From Methanobacteriaceae archaeon (GTDB lineage: Archaea > Methanobacteriota > Methanobacteria > Methanobacteriales > Methanobacteriaceae): DNA of 64,000 bases. This document shows positions 47,116-57,327 of the stretch, in pieces. The notes under the pieces were generated by a model, which was not told the origin of the DNA, did no database searches, and worked only from the letters and a program-made list of their open reading frames with translations. The stretch covers positions 1-64,000 of the forward strand of contig JAQXTL010000014.1 in NCBI GenBank assembly GCA_029219465.1, written 5' to 3'. The position numbers were made by a program, and so were the translations under genes. Numbering within the stretch: position 1 is the first letter of the stretch; each line of letters begins with the position of its first letter.

Positions 47116-48336
47116 ATGGAAGAATATGAAATAGCTGTTATTGGCGGAGGTCCAGCAGGAATTATGGCTGCAATTGCAGCTTCAAAAAATTCCTCAAATG
47201 TTATAATACTTGAAAAAAACCCTAAACTAGGTCGTAAACTCTTAACAACCGGTGGGGGAAGATGTAATATTACAAATGCTAAGCCAATTAAAAAGCTATT
47301 AAAATTCTATCCTCAAAAAAATTTTTTAAAACACTCTTTTTATACACTTACAAATGAATATTTACTCTCCTTTTTTGAAAATAAAGGTTTAAACTTCATA
47401 GAAGAAGACAATAATAGAATTTTTCCTGAAAGTGAAAAATCCAGTGATATCTTAAAAATTCTAACTGATTATTTGGAAGATGTGGTTATAAGTTATAACT
47501 TTGAAGTTAAATCAATCAGTGATGATTTTGTTATAAATGATAAGATAAAAGCAGATAAGATTATTATTGCAACAGGTGGTATAACTTATCCTCAAACTGG
47601 ATGTAGTATTGATAACTATTTTTTAACTTCGCAACCTTTAACTGATATCAAATATGGTCTTGTACCATTAGTTACCAAAAAAGATTTGTCAAGTATTGCT
47701 GGGGTAACACTCTATGATGTTGTTATAAGTTATAAGAAAACAAAAGTTCAGGGAAATGTTTTAATTTCACATGTTGGACTAACAGGACCTGGAATTATAG
47801 ATTTGAGTAATGATATTTCAGAAAGTATAAGTTATAACTTATTAGAAAATGATGATGTTGATGTTGATTTTGAAATAGCTATTGACTTATGTCCTGAGTC
47901 TAGTCGTGAAGAGTTACAAGATAAGTTTAATCAGGATTTCCAGACCAAAGGAAAAACAATGATTAAAAATTATTTAAAGTTATTTTTAACAAACAAGTTC
48001 ATTGATTTCTTTTTAGATGAAATAAACCTTGATGGTGAAACTCAACTTTCAAGAATTAATAAAAAAAGTAAAAACAGACTTATTGAGAATTTAAAAAGAT
48101 TTACTTTTAATATAACTGGTTTTAATGACAAGTTGGCTAAAGTAACTATTGGAGGTATTGATTTAGACAGTATCAATCCAAAAACAATGGAGTCAACTGT
48201 AATACCTGATTTATACTTTGCAGGTGAAGTATTGGATTTACATGGTCCTACCGGTGGGTATAACTTAAAAATTGCTTTTTCAACAGGTTATTTGGCAGGA
48301 TTATCTGCAAGTGAAAAAAAGAAGGATAGAAATTAA
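47116..48336 (+). CDS. HI0933/YhiN-type FAD-dependent oxidoreductase
   Basis: A 406-residue flavoprotein. It opens with IAVIGGGPAGIMAA, the FAD Rossmann loop, has GRKLLTTGGGRCNITN near 42 and ends with FAGEVLDLHGPTGGYNL, both family signatures. The reaction is not known for most members. It follows aspS by 21 bp with no strong ribosome-binding site. ATAAGTTATAA occurs three times in its coding sequence (near 47488, 47720 and 47826). Confidence 0.85.
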   Translation: MEEYEIAVIGGGPAGIMAAIAASKNSSNVIILEKNPKLGRKLLTTGGGRCNITNAKPIKKLLKFYPQKNFLKHSFYTLTNEYLLSFFENKGLNFIEEDNNRIFPESEKSSDILKILTDYLEDVVISYNFEVKSISDDFVINDKIKADKIIIATGGITYPQTGCSIDNYFLTSQPLTDIKYGLVPLVTKKDLSSIAGVTLYDVVISYKKTKVQGNVLISHVGLTGPGIIDLSNDISESISYNLLENDDVDVDFEIAIDLCPESSREELQDKFNQDFQTKGKTMIKNYLKLFLTNKFIDFFLDEINLDGETQLSRINKKSKNRLIENLKRFTFNITGFNDKLAKVTIGGIDLDSINPKTMESTVIPDLYFAGEVLDLHGPTGGYNLKIAFSTGYLAGLSASEKKKDRN

Positions 48337-48341
48337 AATTT

Positions 48342-49049
48342 CTAACCAATAATGAAGTATTTGTACTGTGTTTCGCTATGATCGCTTAAATCTTCAAAAA
48401 TGTTATCTGAGAAAATCTCATTACAGTTGAATTTTTTAAATACTTCGATGTATTCATCTTCTCTACGATAAATTGCACTGTAATCAGATTCCAAACCTTC
48501 AGAATAGAAATCTCTAAGGGTTAATCTGTTTTCCATACATGAAATAGGTTCCATAATGAAAATTTTCATATCCTCTGCACCTATTTTATTAATTTCAGAA
48601 ACGATAGTTTCCAAGTCATTATCATTGATGTACATTAAAACTCCACTAATAACTATAACATCAAAAGGTGGTTCGATTATTAGTTCATCAATTTTAATAT
48701 CGGTAGCAGACATTACCTGGAATTTACAGTTGTCATAATTGTTTGATTTGTTGGCTATTTCAATAAGGTCCTGTGAAAAGTCCAAACCTAAAAATGAGTC
48801 ACATTTATCATGTAATGCTTCAGCCCAACGACCAATTCCACAGCCAATTTCAAGAACTTTTTTATTTGAAACATCAATACTCTCAAAAAGTAGTTTTTTC
48901 TCTTCAATATGTCTTTGTTCAGAATTTTCTTTATCCTGGAACAAAACTATGGATAAATCGCTTTCAAATTCTTTAGATGCTCTTTTATTGAAGAAGTCTT
49001 TTACTTTATCAGAATTGATGTCTTCATTGCCGCCGTATAGTCTTGACAT
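48342..49049 (-). CDS. Class I SAM-dependent methyltransferase
   Basis: A methyltransferase of about 235 residues with motif I VLEIGCGIGRWAEAL near residue 65 and an acidic motif II (FLGLDFS) after it. The substrate is unknown. GGGTGAT stands three bases before ATG 49049, which is preferred to TTG 49061. It converges on the HI0933-type gene. Confidence 0.85.
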   Translation of the reverse strand: MSRLYGGNEDINSDKVKDFFNKRASKEFESDLSIVLFQDKENSEQRHIEEKKLLFESIDVSNKKVLEIGCGIGRWAEALHDKCDSFLGLDFSQDLIEIANKSNNYDNCKFQVMSATDIKIDELIIEPPFDVIVISGVLMYINDNDLETIVSEINKIGAEDMKIFIMEPISCMENRLTLRDFYSEGLESDYSAIYRREDEYIEVFKKFNCNEIFSDNIFEDLSDHSETQYKYFIIG

Positions 49050-49229
49050 ATAATCACCCAAAATTTTTAATTATTTATGTATAGTTTAAACACATATATA
49101 AATTATACATTGTTCATGTCTAAAACCTGATTTTTTCGAAGTGCATCATTATTTACAACACATGTTTTTTTAATAAAATTTCTTAAATAAACAAAATATT
49201 TAACTTATATATTTACTAATAGTTATAAT

Positions 49230-49859
49230 ATGACAGACAAAATGTTCATGGGTGCATCAACTAAACAAGGTTTGGATATTGCTAATAAAAGTAGAGAAAT
49301 TATCCGTGGCCTTATTGGAGGTGATGTCAAAGACTTAAATCCTATTGAAAGAGATATTGTTGAAAGGATTGTTCATTCGACTGCAGATCCAGAATATGCA
49401 AAATTAGTAAAAATCAGTAATGATTTTGTGGATGCAGCTATGACATCCCTTAAAAATAACGAAACTATTTTAACCGACATTAATATGGTAAAATATGGTA
49501 TTACACGTTATGAAGGGGAAGTAGAGTGTTATATCAGAAATGAAGAAGTTATTAAAATAGCTAAAGAAAATCAAATCACAAGAGCAGCTGCTGCAATGCG
49601 TTATGCTGCTATGAATGATTTTGAAGGAATAGTTGTTTCTGGTAATGCTCCAACTGCTGTTTTTGAAGCTATGGATTTATATGAAAAAGGTGAAATGAAT
49701 CTTAAAGCTATTGTTGGCGTTCCTGTTGGTTTTGTTGGAGCAGCTGATTCAAAAGAAGCTCTTCATCAATCTGAAATTCCTAATGTTATTGTTGAAGGAC
49801 CTAAGGGTGGAACACCAATTGCAGTGGCTTGTGTAAATTCATTAATACAACATTTATAG
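49230..49859 (+). CDS. cbiC: Cobalt-precorrin-8 methylmutase
   Basis: CbiC moves the methyl from C11 to C12 to form cobyrinic acid. The 209 residues contain the catalytic region IVHSTADPEYAKL with the active His near residue 49, and VGVPVGFVGAADSKEAL near 165. It opens an operon with hemL, signal peptidase and argS. The promoter region upstream is AT-rich. Confidence 0.93.
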   Translation: MTDKMFMGASTKQGLDIANKSREIIRGLIGGDVKDLNPIERDIVERIVHSTADPEYAKLVKISNDFVDAAMTSLKNNETILTDINMVKYGITRYEGEVECYIRNEEVIKIAKENQITRAAAAMRYAAMNDFEGIVVSGNAPTAVFEAMDLYEKGEMNLKAIVGVPVGFVGAADSKEALHQSEIPNVIVEGPKGGTPIAVACVNSLIQHL

Positions 49860-49868
49860 CGTGATAAA

Positions 49869-51140
49869 ATGAATTCTGAAGAATTATTCAAAGAATCTAA
49901 AAATTATTTTCCTGGTGGAGTAAACTCCCCAGTACGTGCTTTTAAGCCTTATCCATTTTTTGTTAAAAGTGCTGAAGGTTCAAAACTCACAGATGAAGAT
50001 GGAAAAACTTACATTGATCATTGTTTAGCATATGGTCCATTAATTTTAGGACATTCCAATCCTGATGTTGTTAGAGACCTTTCTAATCAATTAACCATGG
50101 GTACTGCTTATGGTGCTCCTACTGAAAATGAAATTACTCTTGCAAAAGAAGTTATTGATAGAATTCCTTGTGCTGAAATGGTAAGATTCTGTAATAGTGG
50201 TACTGAAGCTACTATGAGTGCAATAAGATTAGCACGTGGTTACACAGGCAGGGACAAAATTGTTAAATTTGAAGGAGCATATCACGGAGCACATGATTAT
50301 GTATTAGTTAAAGGAGGTTCCGGTGCTGCAACTTTACCTGACAGTGCTGGTATTCCAGTAGATACTACTAAAAATACCTTATCCGTTCCATTCAACGATG
50401 AAGAAGCTTTAACTAAATTGGTTGAAGAAGAAGGAGAAAACATTGCTTGTATAATTATGGAAATTGTTATGGGTAATGTAGGTTGTATTGAACCAAAACC
50501 TGGATTTTTAGAATTTATTAGAAAAATTACTGAAGAAAATGATATTGTTTTAATTTTTGATGAAGTTATTACTGGATTTAGAGCTTCTAGAGGTGGTGCT
50601 CAAGAATATTATGGCGTTACTCCAGATTTAACTACTCTTGGTAAAATTGTTGGTGGAGGACTTCCTATGGGAGCATTTTGTGGTAAAAAGGAAATTATGG
50701 AATTAATTGCTCCTAATGGTCCGGTTTACCAAGCAGGTACTTTTTCAGGAAATCCAATGTCTGTACAGGCAGGTATTTCAACCTTAACACAATTAAATGA
50801 TGAATTCTATAAAGAACTTGAAAGAAAAGGAAAATTCCTCAGGGGAAATATAGAATCTATAATTGATGATGAAGGATACAATATCCAACCTGTTGGACTT
50901 GCATCAATGTTCCAAATTTACTTTAATCCAGAACCTGTTTACAACTATGCTGATTCTCAAAAATCAGACAGAAAACAGTTCTTAAGATACTTTAAATCCT
51001 TGTTAAAACAAGGCGTATTTATTCCACCTTCACAATTTGAGTGTAACTTTATTTCAAATGCTCATTCTATGGAGGATTTACAACAAACTTCAGATGCTAT
51101 TGAAATTGCATTAAAAGAAGCTTTTAGAAAAAGAAGGTAA
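49869..51140 (+). CDS. hemL: Glutamate-1-semialdehyde 2,1-aminomutase
   Basis: HemL makes 5-aminolevulinate, the precursor of all tetrapyrroles including F430 and cobamides. The 423 residues include the [12 protein letters not shown]-terminus, the PLP Lys in [15 protein letters not shown] near 265, and FDEVITGFR for PLP. GTGAT precedes the ATG. The position after cbiC matches a shared pathway. Confidence 0.95.
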   Translation: MNSEELFKESKNYFPGGVNSPVRAFKPYPFFVKSAEGSKLTDEDGKTYIDHCLAYGPLILGHSNPDVVRDLSNQLTMGTAYGAPTENEITLAKEVIDRIPCAEMVRFCNSGTEATMSAIRLARGYTGRDKIVKFEGAYHGAHDYVLVKGGSGAATLPDSAGIPVDTTKNTLSVPFNDEEALTKLVEEEGENIACIIMEIVMGNVGCIEPKPGFLEFIRKITEENDIVLIFDEVITGFRASRGGAQEYYGVTPDLTTLGKIVGGGLPMGAFCGKKEIMELIAPNGPVYQAGTFSGNPMSVQAGISTLTQLNDEFYKELERKGKFLRGNIESIIDDEGYNIQPVGLASMFQIYFNPEPVYNYADSQKSDRKQFLRYFKSLLKQGVFIPPSQFECNFISNAHSMEDLQQTSDAIEIALKEAFRKRR

Positions 51141-51146
51141 TTAAAA

Positions 51147-51572
51147 ATGGAAATAGATTATAAAGAAATTGCAATATATGCAGTTATTTTTCTCATTGTT
51201 CTAGTTGCTGCTCAACATCTAAGTGTTGTAGTTTCTGGAAGTATGGAACCTGCTTTTTATAGAGGTGACATAGTATTAACAGAAAAATCAGACTTTTTAG
51301 GAATTCATGAGTTTAATGTTGATGATGTTCAAGTAGGCGATGTTGTTGTCTATAATGCAATTTGGTATGACCAGCCAGTTATCCACAGAATTATTGATAT
51401 TAAGGATATTGATGGAACAACAATGTATCTGATTAAGGGGGACAATAATAACGCTCCTGATCCATATTATGTTAAATCAAGTCAAATTACAGATAAAGTT
51501 GTTACAATAAACGGTAATTTGGTTGTTATTCCAAAAATTGGTTATCTTTCTATTTGGTTAAGAGGATTATAA
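51147..51572 (+). CDS. Archaeal signal peptidase I
   Basis: A 141-residue membrane protease with an N-terminal membrane helix (about 7-25). The catalytic Ser lies in VVSGSMEPAFYRGD near residue 32, and VIHRIID near 83 replaces the catalytic Lys with His, as in the archaeal/ER Sec11 type. It removes signal peptides from secreted proteins, such as the one at 58.5 kb. It follows hemL by 6 bp. Confidence 0.9.
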   Translation: MEIDYKEIAIYAVIFLIVLVAAQHLSVVVSGSMEPAFYRGDIVLTEKSDFLGIHEFNVDDVQVGDVVVYNAIWYDQPVIHRIIDIKDIDGTTMYLIKGDNNNAPDPYYVKSSQITDKVVTINGNLVVIPKIGYLSIWLRGL

Positions 51573-51591
51573 TTATTATTAAGGTGAGTTA

Positions 51592-53292
51592 ATGTATTTT
51601 GAAATCGAAAAACAAGCTATTGATGCTATTAATAAAGCATTAGATCAGTATGATGTAGATATTGATAGAAATTTTAAATTAGAATTTCCACCTAACCCAG
51701 ATTTAGGTGATTTAGCAAGTACAATTGCTTTTGCACTTACTAAAAAATTAAGAACTTCCCCTCCGGAAGTTGCAAAAGATTTAGTTGAAAAAATTGAAGT
51801 GCCTGAAATTTTCTCTAAAGTCCAAAACTTCGGACCTTACGTTAATTTCTTCATTGACTATAGTAAATTTTCAAAATTATTATTGGAAAAAGTTGATGAA
51901 AACTATGGTCAGCTTCCAGCATACGGAGAAAAAATTGTTTTAGAACACACTTCTGCAAATCCAAATGGACCATTACACATTGGTCACATTAGAAACTCCA
52001 TTTTCGGAGATTCACTTTCTAGACTTTTAAAATTAGCTGGAAGAGATGTTGTAACTCAATATTATGTAAATGATATGGGAAGACAAATAGCTATTATTGT
52101 TTGCGGTATTACTGAATGCGGTTTAAAAATCGAAGATTATGAAGGAGAAAAAATCGACCACAAAATCGGTAAATTATACTTCGATGCAAACAAAGCTGTT
52201 GAAGAAGATGAAGCATTAAATGCTAAAGTTGATGAATTAATCCAAAAATACGAAGAAGGAAGCGACGAAGAGTTAAACAAAGTCTTTGAAGATGTTGTAT
52301 CCAAATGTATTTCCGGAATGAAAGAATCTCTTTTAAGAATGAACATTGTCCATGATGACTTTGTATGGGAAGGACAATTCGTAAGAAGCGGTGAAGTCGA
52401 TGGTCTTGTTGACTACATCCAAAAAGAAGGATTTGCTAGCCAAGAAGATGTAATGTTTATTGATTTAACTGAATTTAACATTGAAAAAGAATTTGTTCTT
52501 AGAAGATCCAACGGAACTTCCCTTTACTCAACCAGAGATTTAGCATATCACAAATATAAAGCTACTTTAGGTGACACTGTACTTGATATTTTAGGTTCAG
52601 ACCACAAATTAGCTGCTAAACAAATCAAAGTAATCTTTGAAGAAATCTTCAGACAAACTGCTCCTGAAGTAATCTTTTACGAATTCATTACTCTTCCTGA
52701 AGGTTCAATGTCAACCAGAAGAGGTAAATTCGTTTCTGTTGATGAATTAATTGATGAAGCTGTATCAAGAGCTTATGATGAAATTAAATCCAGAAACCCT
52801 GACTTAACTGAAGAAGAAATTGCACCAATGGCAGAAGATATTGGTGTTGGAGCTATTAGATTCTTTATTGCTAAATTATCCCCAGAAAAACACTTAACAT
52901 TCAAATGGGATGAAGCATTAAGCTTTGAGAGAGGTTGTGCATCTATTCAATACGCTCACGCAAGAGCATGCAAATTACTCTCAAAATCTGCTAAAGACAT
53001 TTCTGCTTTAACTGTCAGCGATGACTGGGTACCTAATGAAAATGAACAAGATTTAATTAGACAAATTGCTAAATTCCCACAAGTTGTTGAAGATTGTGCT
53101 AACAAACAAAGAGTTCACAATGTAACACAATACTGTCAAGATTTAGCTGGTTCATTTAATAAATTCTACAAATCAGAACAAGTAATTGGATCTGATGTGG
53201 AAGACACCAGATTAATTTTAGTTGACAGAGCTAAAACTACAATTAAAAATGCTTTAGATATTTTAGGTGTATGTGCACCTGAAAAAATGTAG
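51592..53292 (+). CDS. argS: Arginyl-tRNA synthetase
   Basis: A 566-residue class I synthetase. NGPLHIGHIRNS near residue 124 is the HIGH motif, and MSTRRGKFV near 370 replaces KMSKS as in many ArgRS. The N-terminal additional domain (about 1-105) and the DALR anticodon-binding C-terminus (about 450-566) are present. AAGGTGAG precedes the ATG. Last gene of cbiC-hemL-signal peptidase-argS. Confidence 0.95.
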   Translation: MYFEIEKQAIDAINKALDQYDVDIDRNFKLEFPPNPDLGDLASTIAFALTKKLRTSPPEVAKDLVEKIEVPEIFSKVQNFGPYVNFFIDYSKFSKLLLEKVDENYGQLPAYGEKIVLEHTSANPNGPLHIGHIRNSIFGDSLSRLLKLAGRDVVTQYYVNDMGRQIAIIVCGITECGLKIEDYEGEKIDHKIGKLYFDANKAVEEDEALNAKVDELIQKYEEGSDEELNKVFEDVVSKCISGMKESLLRMNIVHDDFVWEGQFVRSGEVDGLVDYIQKEGFASQEDVMFIDLTEFNIEKEFVLRRSNGTSLYSTRDLAYHKYKATLGDTVLDILGSDHKLAAKQIKVIFEEIFRQTAPEVIFYEFITLPEGSMSTRRGKFVSVDELIDEAVSRAYDEIKSRNPDLTEEEIAPMAEDIGVGAIRFFIAKLSPEKHLTFKWDEALSFERGCASIQYAHARACKLLSKSAKDISALTVSDDWVPNENEQDLIRQIAKFPQVVEDCANKQRVHNVTQYCQDLAGSFNKFYKSEQVIGSDVEDTRLILVDRAKTTIKNALDILGVCAPEKM

Positions 53293-53320
53293 ATGGGTTA
53301 ATTAACTCATCTTTTTTTTT
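53292..53320 (+). terminator. Terminator of the argS operon
   Basis: GATGGGTTAATTAACTCATC forms a near-perfect self-complementary stem with one G-T pair and is followed by nine to ten T. It sits directly after the argS stop and just outside the insertion sequence. Confidence 0.8.
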
Positions 53321-53326
53321 AATTTT

Positions 53327-55051
53327 GAGGATGTGACGCAAAATTTTTAGTTGAATTTTTGTTTTTTTTTAATTTTTTTTTAATTTTTTCTTATTTTAAT
53401 TGTTTTTTGTGTTTATTTCGTTGTATATTCTTTTTAGGTTGTGTCCGATTGTATATAGTTTGAATTCAGTGTTTGTGTTTTTTATTCCTGTTGTTGTGAA
53501 TTCGTGGAGTTTCATGTTTTGTTTTATGTGTGCAAATGGTAGTTCTGCTGTTTTTGATCGTTTTTTGTAGATTTTTTGTGCCCAGTCTGTTTCCATTTTA
53601 CGTTGCATTCTGATTTTGGAAGGGTTTCCATAGTCTTGAATTGTTCTGTAATTCTTTTTATCGCAGCATATTTCTTTCATAACACAATTTTTACATTCAT
53701 TTGTCCAATAAGTTATTCTTTGTTTGTTTTTATATTCGTAAGTTCTTCTTCGATATAAAATTTCTCCTAAAGGACAGATATATGTTTCAATTTCTGCATC
53801 GTAAGTGAAATTATCTTTTTTGAATGGTTTTTCCCATAAATTGTACTTTTTTTCTTTTCTTGAGAGTTTTCTAGTGGATATATATCCATCTAAGCCTTTT
53901 TCTTCAAGATATGTTGTGTTTTCATCTGTGGAATATCCATTATCAGCGCTGAATTGGAAATTTGATGGTAATTCATCGTAGATTTCGATTAAATTTGATT
54001 CTAATTGTTCTATTGATGGAATTAGTTCGAAATGGTCTGTTGGATTTTGTGTAATGTATGATGAAAGTATTATTCCTTTATATTCGTCCACAATGATTTG
54101 TGCATTGTAATCCCATTCCCATTTGCCTTTTTTATTCTTCATCAAACGAGCATCAGGGTCGTTGATGCTAATTACGTCTTTTGGTGATTCTTTTACTTTT
54201 TCTTCGAGTTTATCGAGTTTTTTTAAAACTTTTTTTGGATTTTTTTCTGCTTGTTTTAAAAGATTTAAACTTGAAGAACGTAATTTATCTTTATTTCTAT
54301 TGTTTTTAGAAGATTTTTGGATTTCTTTTACTGTTTCTTTGAATTTTTCTTTGTCTGTTAATGATTCTGGGACTGAATTTCCAGATTCATCTTCAAGTTC
54401 TTCATCTTCTTTTTGATCAAGTTCAATACTTTTTTTGAGGTGTTTTTTCATGATTTTGATTTGGTTTTCATCGGTTAATTTATTGATGGATGTTTTTGCT
54501 TTGATTTTTGTTCCATCTAAGCTCACATGATGGATTTTGATTAAATCATTTTCTTTTGCAATTTTAATGGTTGTTTTGAATGCTTCGTCGATTAAATCAG
54601 TATAATCGACTTTAAATCGTGCTATTGTCCTGTATGATGGTTTTTCCATTGCTGCAAGATACATATATGCAATGTCTGTTCTTGTTTTTCTTTCTATTTC
54701 TCTTGAAGACAATCCACCATCAAATACACTCATTAAAATGAGTCTGAGCAATAATTCTCGTGGATAAGCAAATTCACCAGGCTTTCCACGAAATTCCTGG
54801 TTTGCTTTCGAACAATCAATTAAATCAACCACATTTTTAATAAAATAGCAAGGATGATCTTCAGGAATCAAATTTCGCAAGTCCATAGGGACCAACATTG
54901 TCTGATTTATATTATCATCTTTTAAAACCATGAATAAAACAACCATAAATATTAATATCTATAATAAACGATTGTACTTCATAGTATATAAAATTAAAGA
55001 AAAATAAAACAATTAAAATTAGAAAAAATTGTGACTTCGTGTCACATCCTC
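53327..55051. mobile_element. IS1182-type insertion sequence
   Basis: A transposase gene is bounded by matching ends: GAGGATGTGAC at 53327-53337 and its reverse complement GTCACATCCTC at 55041-55051, giving about 1.72 kb. The right end goes on as a 15-bp palindrome (GTGAC-TTCGT-GTCAC, 55031-55045), which the left end lacks; the left has GTGACGC then the shared AAAATTTTT. No clear target duplication can be read because both flanks are T-rich. It inserted between the argS terminator and the gltX operon end without breaking a gene. Confidence 0.85.
53396..54946 (-). CDS. IS1182 family DDE transposase
   Basis: A 516-residue transposase with the N-terminal DUF772 domain (YPRELLLRLILMSVFDG near residue 65). 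The catalytic region has the acidic residues in HHVSLDGTK near 145 and FSADNGYSTDEN near 335, with the Glu-containing KTAELPFAHIKQ near 470. A Cys-rich patch (CKNCVMKEICC) lies near 425. The gene appears complete, with no frameshift, so the element may still move. ATG 54931 is an alternative start. Confidence 0.92.
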   Translation of the reverse strand: MVVLFMVLKDDNINQTMLVPMDLRNLIPEDHPCYFIKNVVDLIDCSKANQEFRGKPGEFAYPRELLLRLILMSVFDGGLSSREIERKTRTDIAYMYLAAMEKPSYRTIARFKVDYTDLIDEAFKTTIKIAKENDLIKIHHVSLDGTKIKAKTSINKLTDENQIKIMKKHLKKSIELDQKEDEELEDESGNSVPESLTDKEKFKETVKEIQKSSKNNRNKDKLRSSSLNLLKQAEKNPKKVLKKLDKLEEKVKESPKDVISINDPDARLMKNKKGKWEWDYNAQIIVDEYKGIILSSYITQNPTDHFELIPSIEQLESNLIEIYDELPSNFQFSADNGYSTDENTTYLEEKGLDGYISTRKLSRKEKKYNLWEKPFKKDNFTYDAEIETYICPLGEILYRRRTYEYKNKQRITYWTNECKNCVMKEICCDKKNYRTIQDYGNPSKIRMQRKMETDWAQKIYKKRSKTAELPFAHIKQNMKLHEFTTTGIKNTNTEFKLYTIGHNLKRIYNEINTKNN

Positions 55052-55082
55052 TTTTTTTTAAAAATAGAATAAAAAATGGAAT

Positions 55083-55544
55083 TTATTTATTTAATTTATA
55101 ACTTCCATCTTCAACAATATATTTTGGGACAATTATTTTAAAAGAACGGATAATATTCAAATAGAAATCATCAAGTTCTCTGTCCGCGTAAGGGTATGTG
55201 AATTCAAAGATGTATAAATTGCTGTCTTTTACATATAAGAATTCATTACGTCTCATTTCATTTTCACCGTCGGAAAATGAAGAAACAATCATATAGTAAA
55301 TATCATCATTTATTGGAATAAAATCAGACATTACTATATCGATTTTAGGATTATTTTCAATATTTTTTTCAATGTCTTCTTTGATTGCTGGAAGTCCTAC
55401 CAATGTAGGGGTGGTTGAGAATTTAATGGACATTGGAATCTTGGTATTTACAAGATATAAGTCATTAAATTCATCTTTTGTGTTAACAGCTTCAAAATCT
55501 TCCGGCATTAGAAGAGTTGAAAAACCATTACTAAACATAGTCAT
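55083..55544 (-). CDS. Hypothetical protein coupled to gltX
   Basis: A soluble protein of about 153 residues with alternating strands and no signal peptide; the general pattern recalls small DcrB/PsbP-like domains, but I do not recognise a family. GTGAT before ATG 55544 sets the start. It begins within the last bases of gltX, so the two are translationally coupled. The insertion sequence ends 31 bp downstream. Confidence 0.6.
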   Translation of the reverse strand: MTMFSNGFSTLLMPEDFEAVNTKDEFNDLYLVNTKIPMSIKFSTTPTLVGLPAIKEDIEKNIENNPKIDIVMSDFIPINDDIYYMIVSSFSDGENEMRRNEFLYVKDSNLYIFEFTYPYADRELDDFYLNIIRSFKIIVPKYIVEDGSYKLNK

Positions 55545-55552
55545 ATTTATCA

Positions 55553-57223
55553 CTATTTGTGTGCATAGTAGAATACTAATTCATCGTCTTTGATTTCATC
55601 CAAACGAGCAAATCCTACTCTTTCAAACTGAACAATGTCTCCAACTTCTAAATCGTTAAGTGCAATTTCACCAAGACCAGTTTTTACAGATGCATCATCC
55701 ATAACAATTTTAACGTTTACATTTTCTTTGGTTGGTACCCATTGGATGATTCTAGCTTTTATATCTCTTGCCTCTTCAAATGAAGTTGAATGATAGTTTA
55801 CATCTTCACCAGCTATTTCAACGTTAACAGCATCCATTAATCTGAAAAGTCCATCAGCATAATCTGCTTTTGCAATGTATGCACTGCCGTCGAATGAAAG
55901 TAATCTGTTTCCTCTGTCCATATGATCTGCGTGAAGTGGTCTTTCGATAGTTACGTCTCCATCTTCATATCCGTTAACGCTAACTTCTACAGGTTCTTCA
56001 CAGAAGAAATATCTGTTAGCTATTGGTTCTACAAAGTTACGGTTTAAACCATAAATCTTTTTCCAGCTGATAGCAGAATCAGCCATTTTAACACCAATTT
56101 CGGTAATTAAGTTGTAAATGGTTCTTGGATCAATTCCTCTTCTTGCAATAGCTCTTAAGGTTCCAAGTCTAGGGTCGTCCCATCCACTGTAGGTTCCATC
56201 TTCAATTCCAGCCATTGCTTTTGAGGTACTAAGAGCAATATCTTCCATTTTAAGTCTTCCGTAATGGATGAATTCCGGTAAGTCCCATTCCATGTGGTCG
56301 TATAAGTATTTTTGTTTTTCACTGTTTGCTAAATGGTCTTTACCTCTTAAAACATGAGTCATTCCCATTAAATGGTCATCTACAGATACAGAGAAGTTCA
56401 TCATAGGATATATTCTGTATTTGGTTCCCATACGTGGGTGTTCTTCGTCAACTAATCTCATAGCAACCCAGTCACGAATAGCAGGGTTTTTGTGGTTAAT
56501 GTCTGTTTTTACACGAAGAACTGCTTCACCCGCTTGCATGGTGTCAAATTTTTCCCATAATGCAAGGTTTTCTTCTACACTGTTGTCTCTACATGGACAA
56601 GGTTTGCAGTTGTCTTTAAGTTCTTTAAATGTCGCACCATCACAGGTACACATGTATGCAGCACCTTTTTCGATTAATTGACGTGCGTAATCATAATAAA
56701 TCTCAAATCTGTCAGACTGATAGATGATTTCATCAGGATTAATTCCTAACCATGCTAAGTCTTCAGGAATCATTTCATAAGCAGGTTCAAATACTCTTTT
56801 TGGATCAGTATCTTCGATTCTTAAGATTAATTTACCGTTGTGTCTTTTTACATACTCAGCGTTAGGAACAGCTGCTCTGGAGTGTCCAATATGTAATGGT
56901 CCACTTGGGTTTGGAGCAAAACGCAATACAATGTTTTCATGAGTTCCTGGAAGCTCTTGAAGTCCTACTTCTTTAGCTTTTGGTTTTTTCTCTTCAACTT
57001 CTACACCGTATTTTTTCATTTCACTTGCCTGTTCTTCAGCTGATAAAGCATTTACCTGAGCTACGATTTTACCAGCTAACGGTCCAATTTCTTTAGCTTT
57101 ACTTCTAAGTTCTTCTTCATTTGCCATGATTGAACCTATAACAGCACCAGGATTTGCACTTCCTTTATGTTTAGCTGCATTTAATAAAGCATATTTAAAA
57201 ACAATTTTTTCTAAATCATTCAT
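55553..57223 (-). CDS. gltX: Glutamyl-tRNA synthetase, archaeal type
   Basis: A 556-residue class I synthetase. An N-terminal helical extension (about 1-90) precedes the catalytic core, whose HIGH motif GPLHIGHSRAA lies near residue 110. The KMSKS equivalent is ALSTSK near 333. The beta-barrel anticodon domain marks the archaeal/GlnRS-like type. It probably also charges tRNA(Gln) for later amidation. It starts an operon with the hypothetical gene downstream. Confidence 0.95.
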   Translation of the reverse strand: MNDLEKIVFKYALLNAAKHKGSANPGAVIGSIMANEEELRSKAKEIGPLAGKIVAQVNALSAEEQASEMKKYGVEVEEKKPKAKEVGLQELPGTHENIVLRFAPNPSGPLHIGHSRAAVPNAEYVKRHNGKLILRIEDTDPKRVFEPAYEMIPEDLAWLGINPDEIIYQSDRFEIYYDYARQLIEKGAAYMCTCDGATFKELKDNCKPCPCRDNSVEENLALWEKFDTMQAGEAVLRVKTDINHKNPAIRDWVAMRLVDEEHPRMGTKYRIYPMMNFSVSVDDHLMGMTHVLRGKDHLANSEKQKYLYDHMEWDLPEFIHYGRLKMEDIALSTSKAMAGIEDGTYSGWDDPRLGTLRAIARRGIDPRTIYNLITEIGVKMADSAISWKKIYGLNRNFVEPIANRYFFCEEPVEVSVNGYEDGDVTIERPLHADHMDRGNRLLSFDGSAYIAKADYADGLFRLMDAVNVEIAGEDVNYHSTSFEEARDIKARIIQWVPTKENVNVKIVMDDASVKTGLGEIALNDLEVGDIVQFERVGFARLDEIKDDELVFYYAHK

Positions 57224-57327
57224 TTAATCATCACAATTTAATTAATTAACTTAAAAAATAGCATTATTATTTATCTAATTGCGAATATATAAATATTAGT
57301 AAGAGTAGTTTAAAATAAGTGAATATT

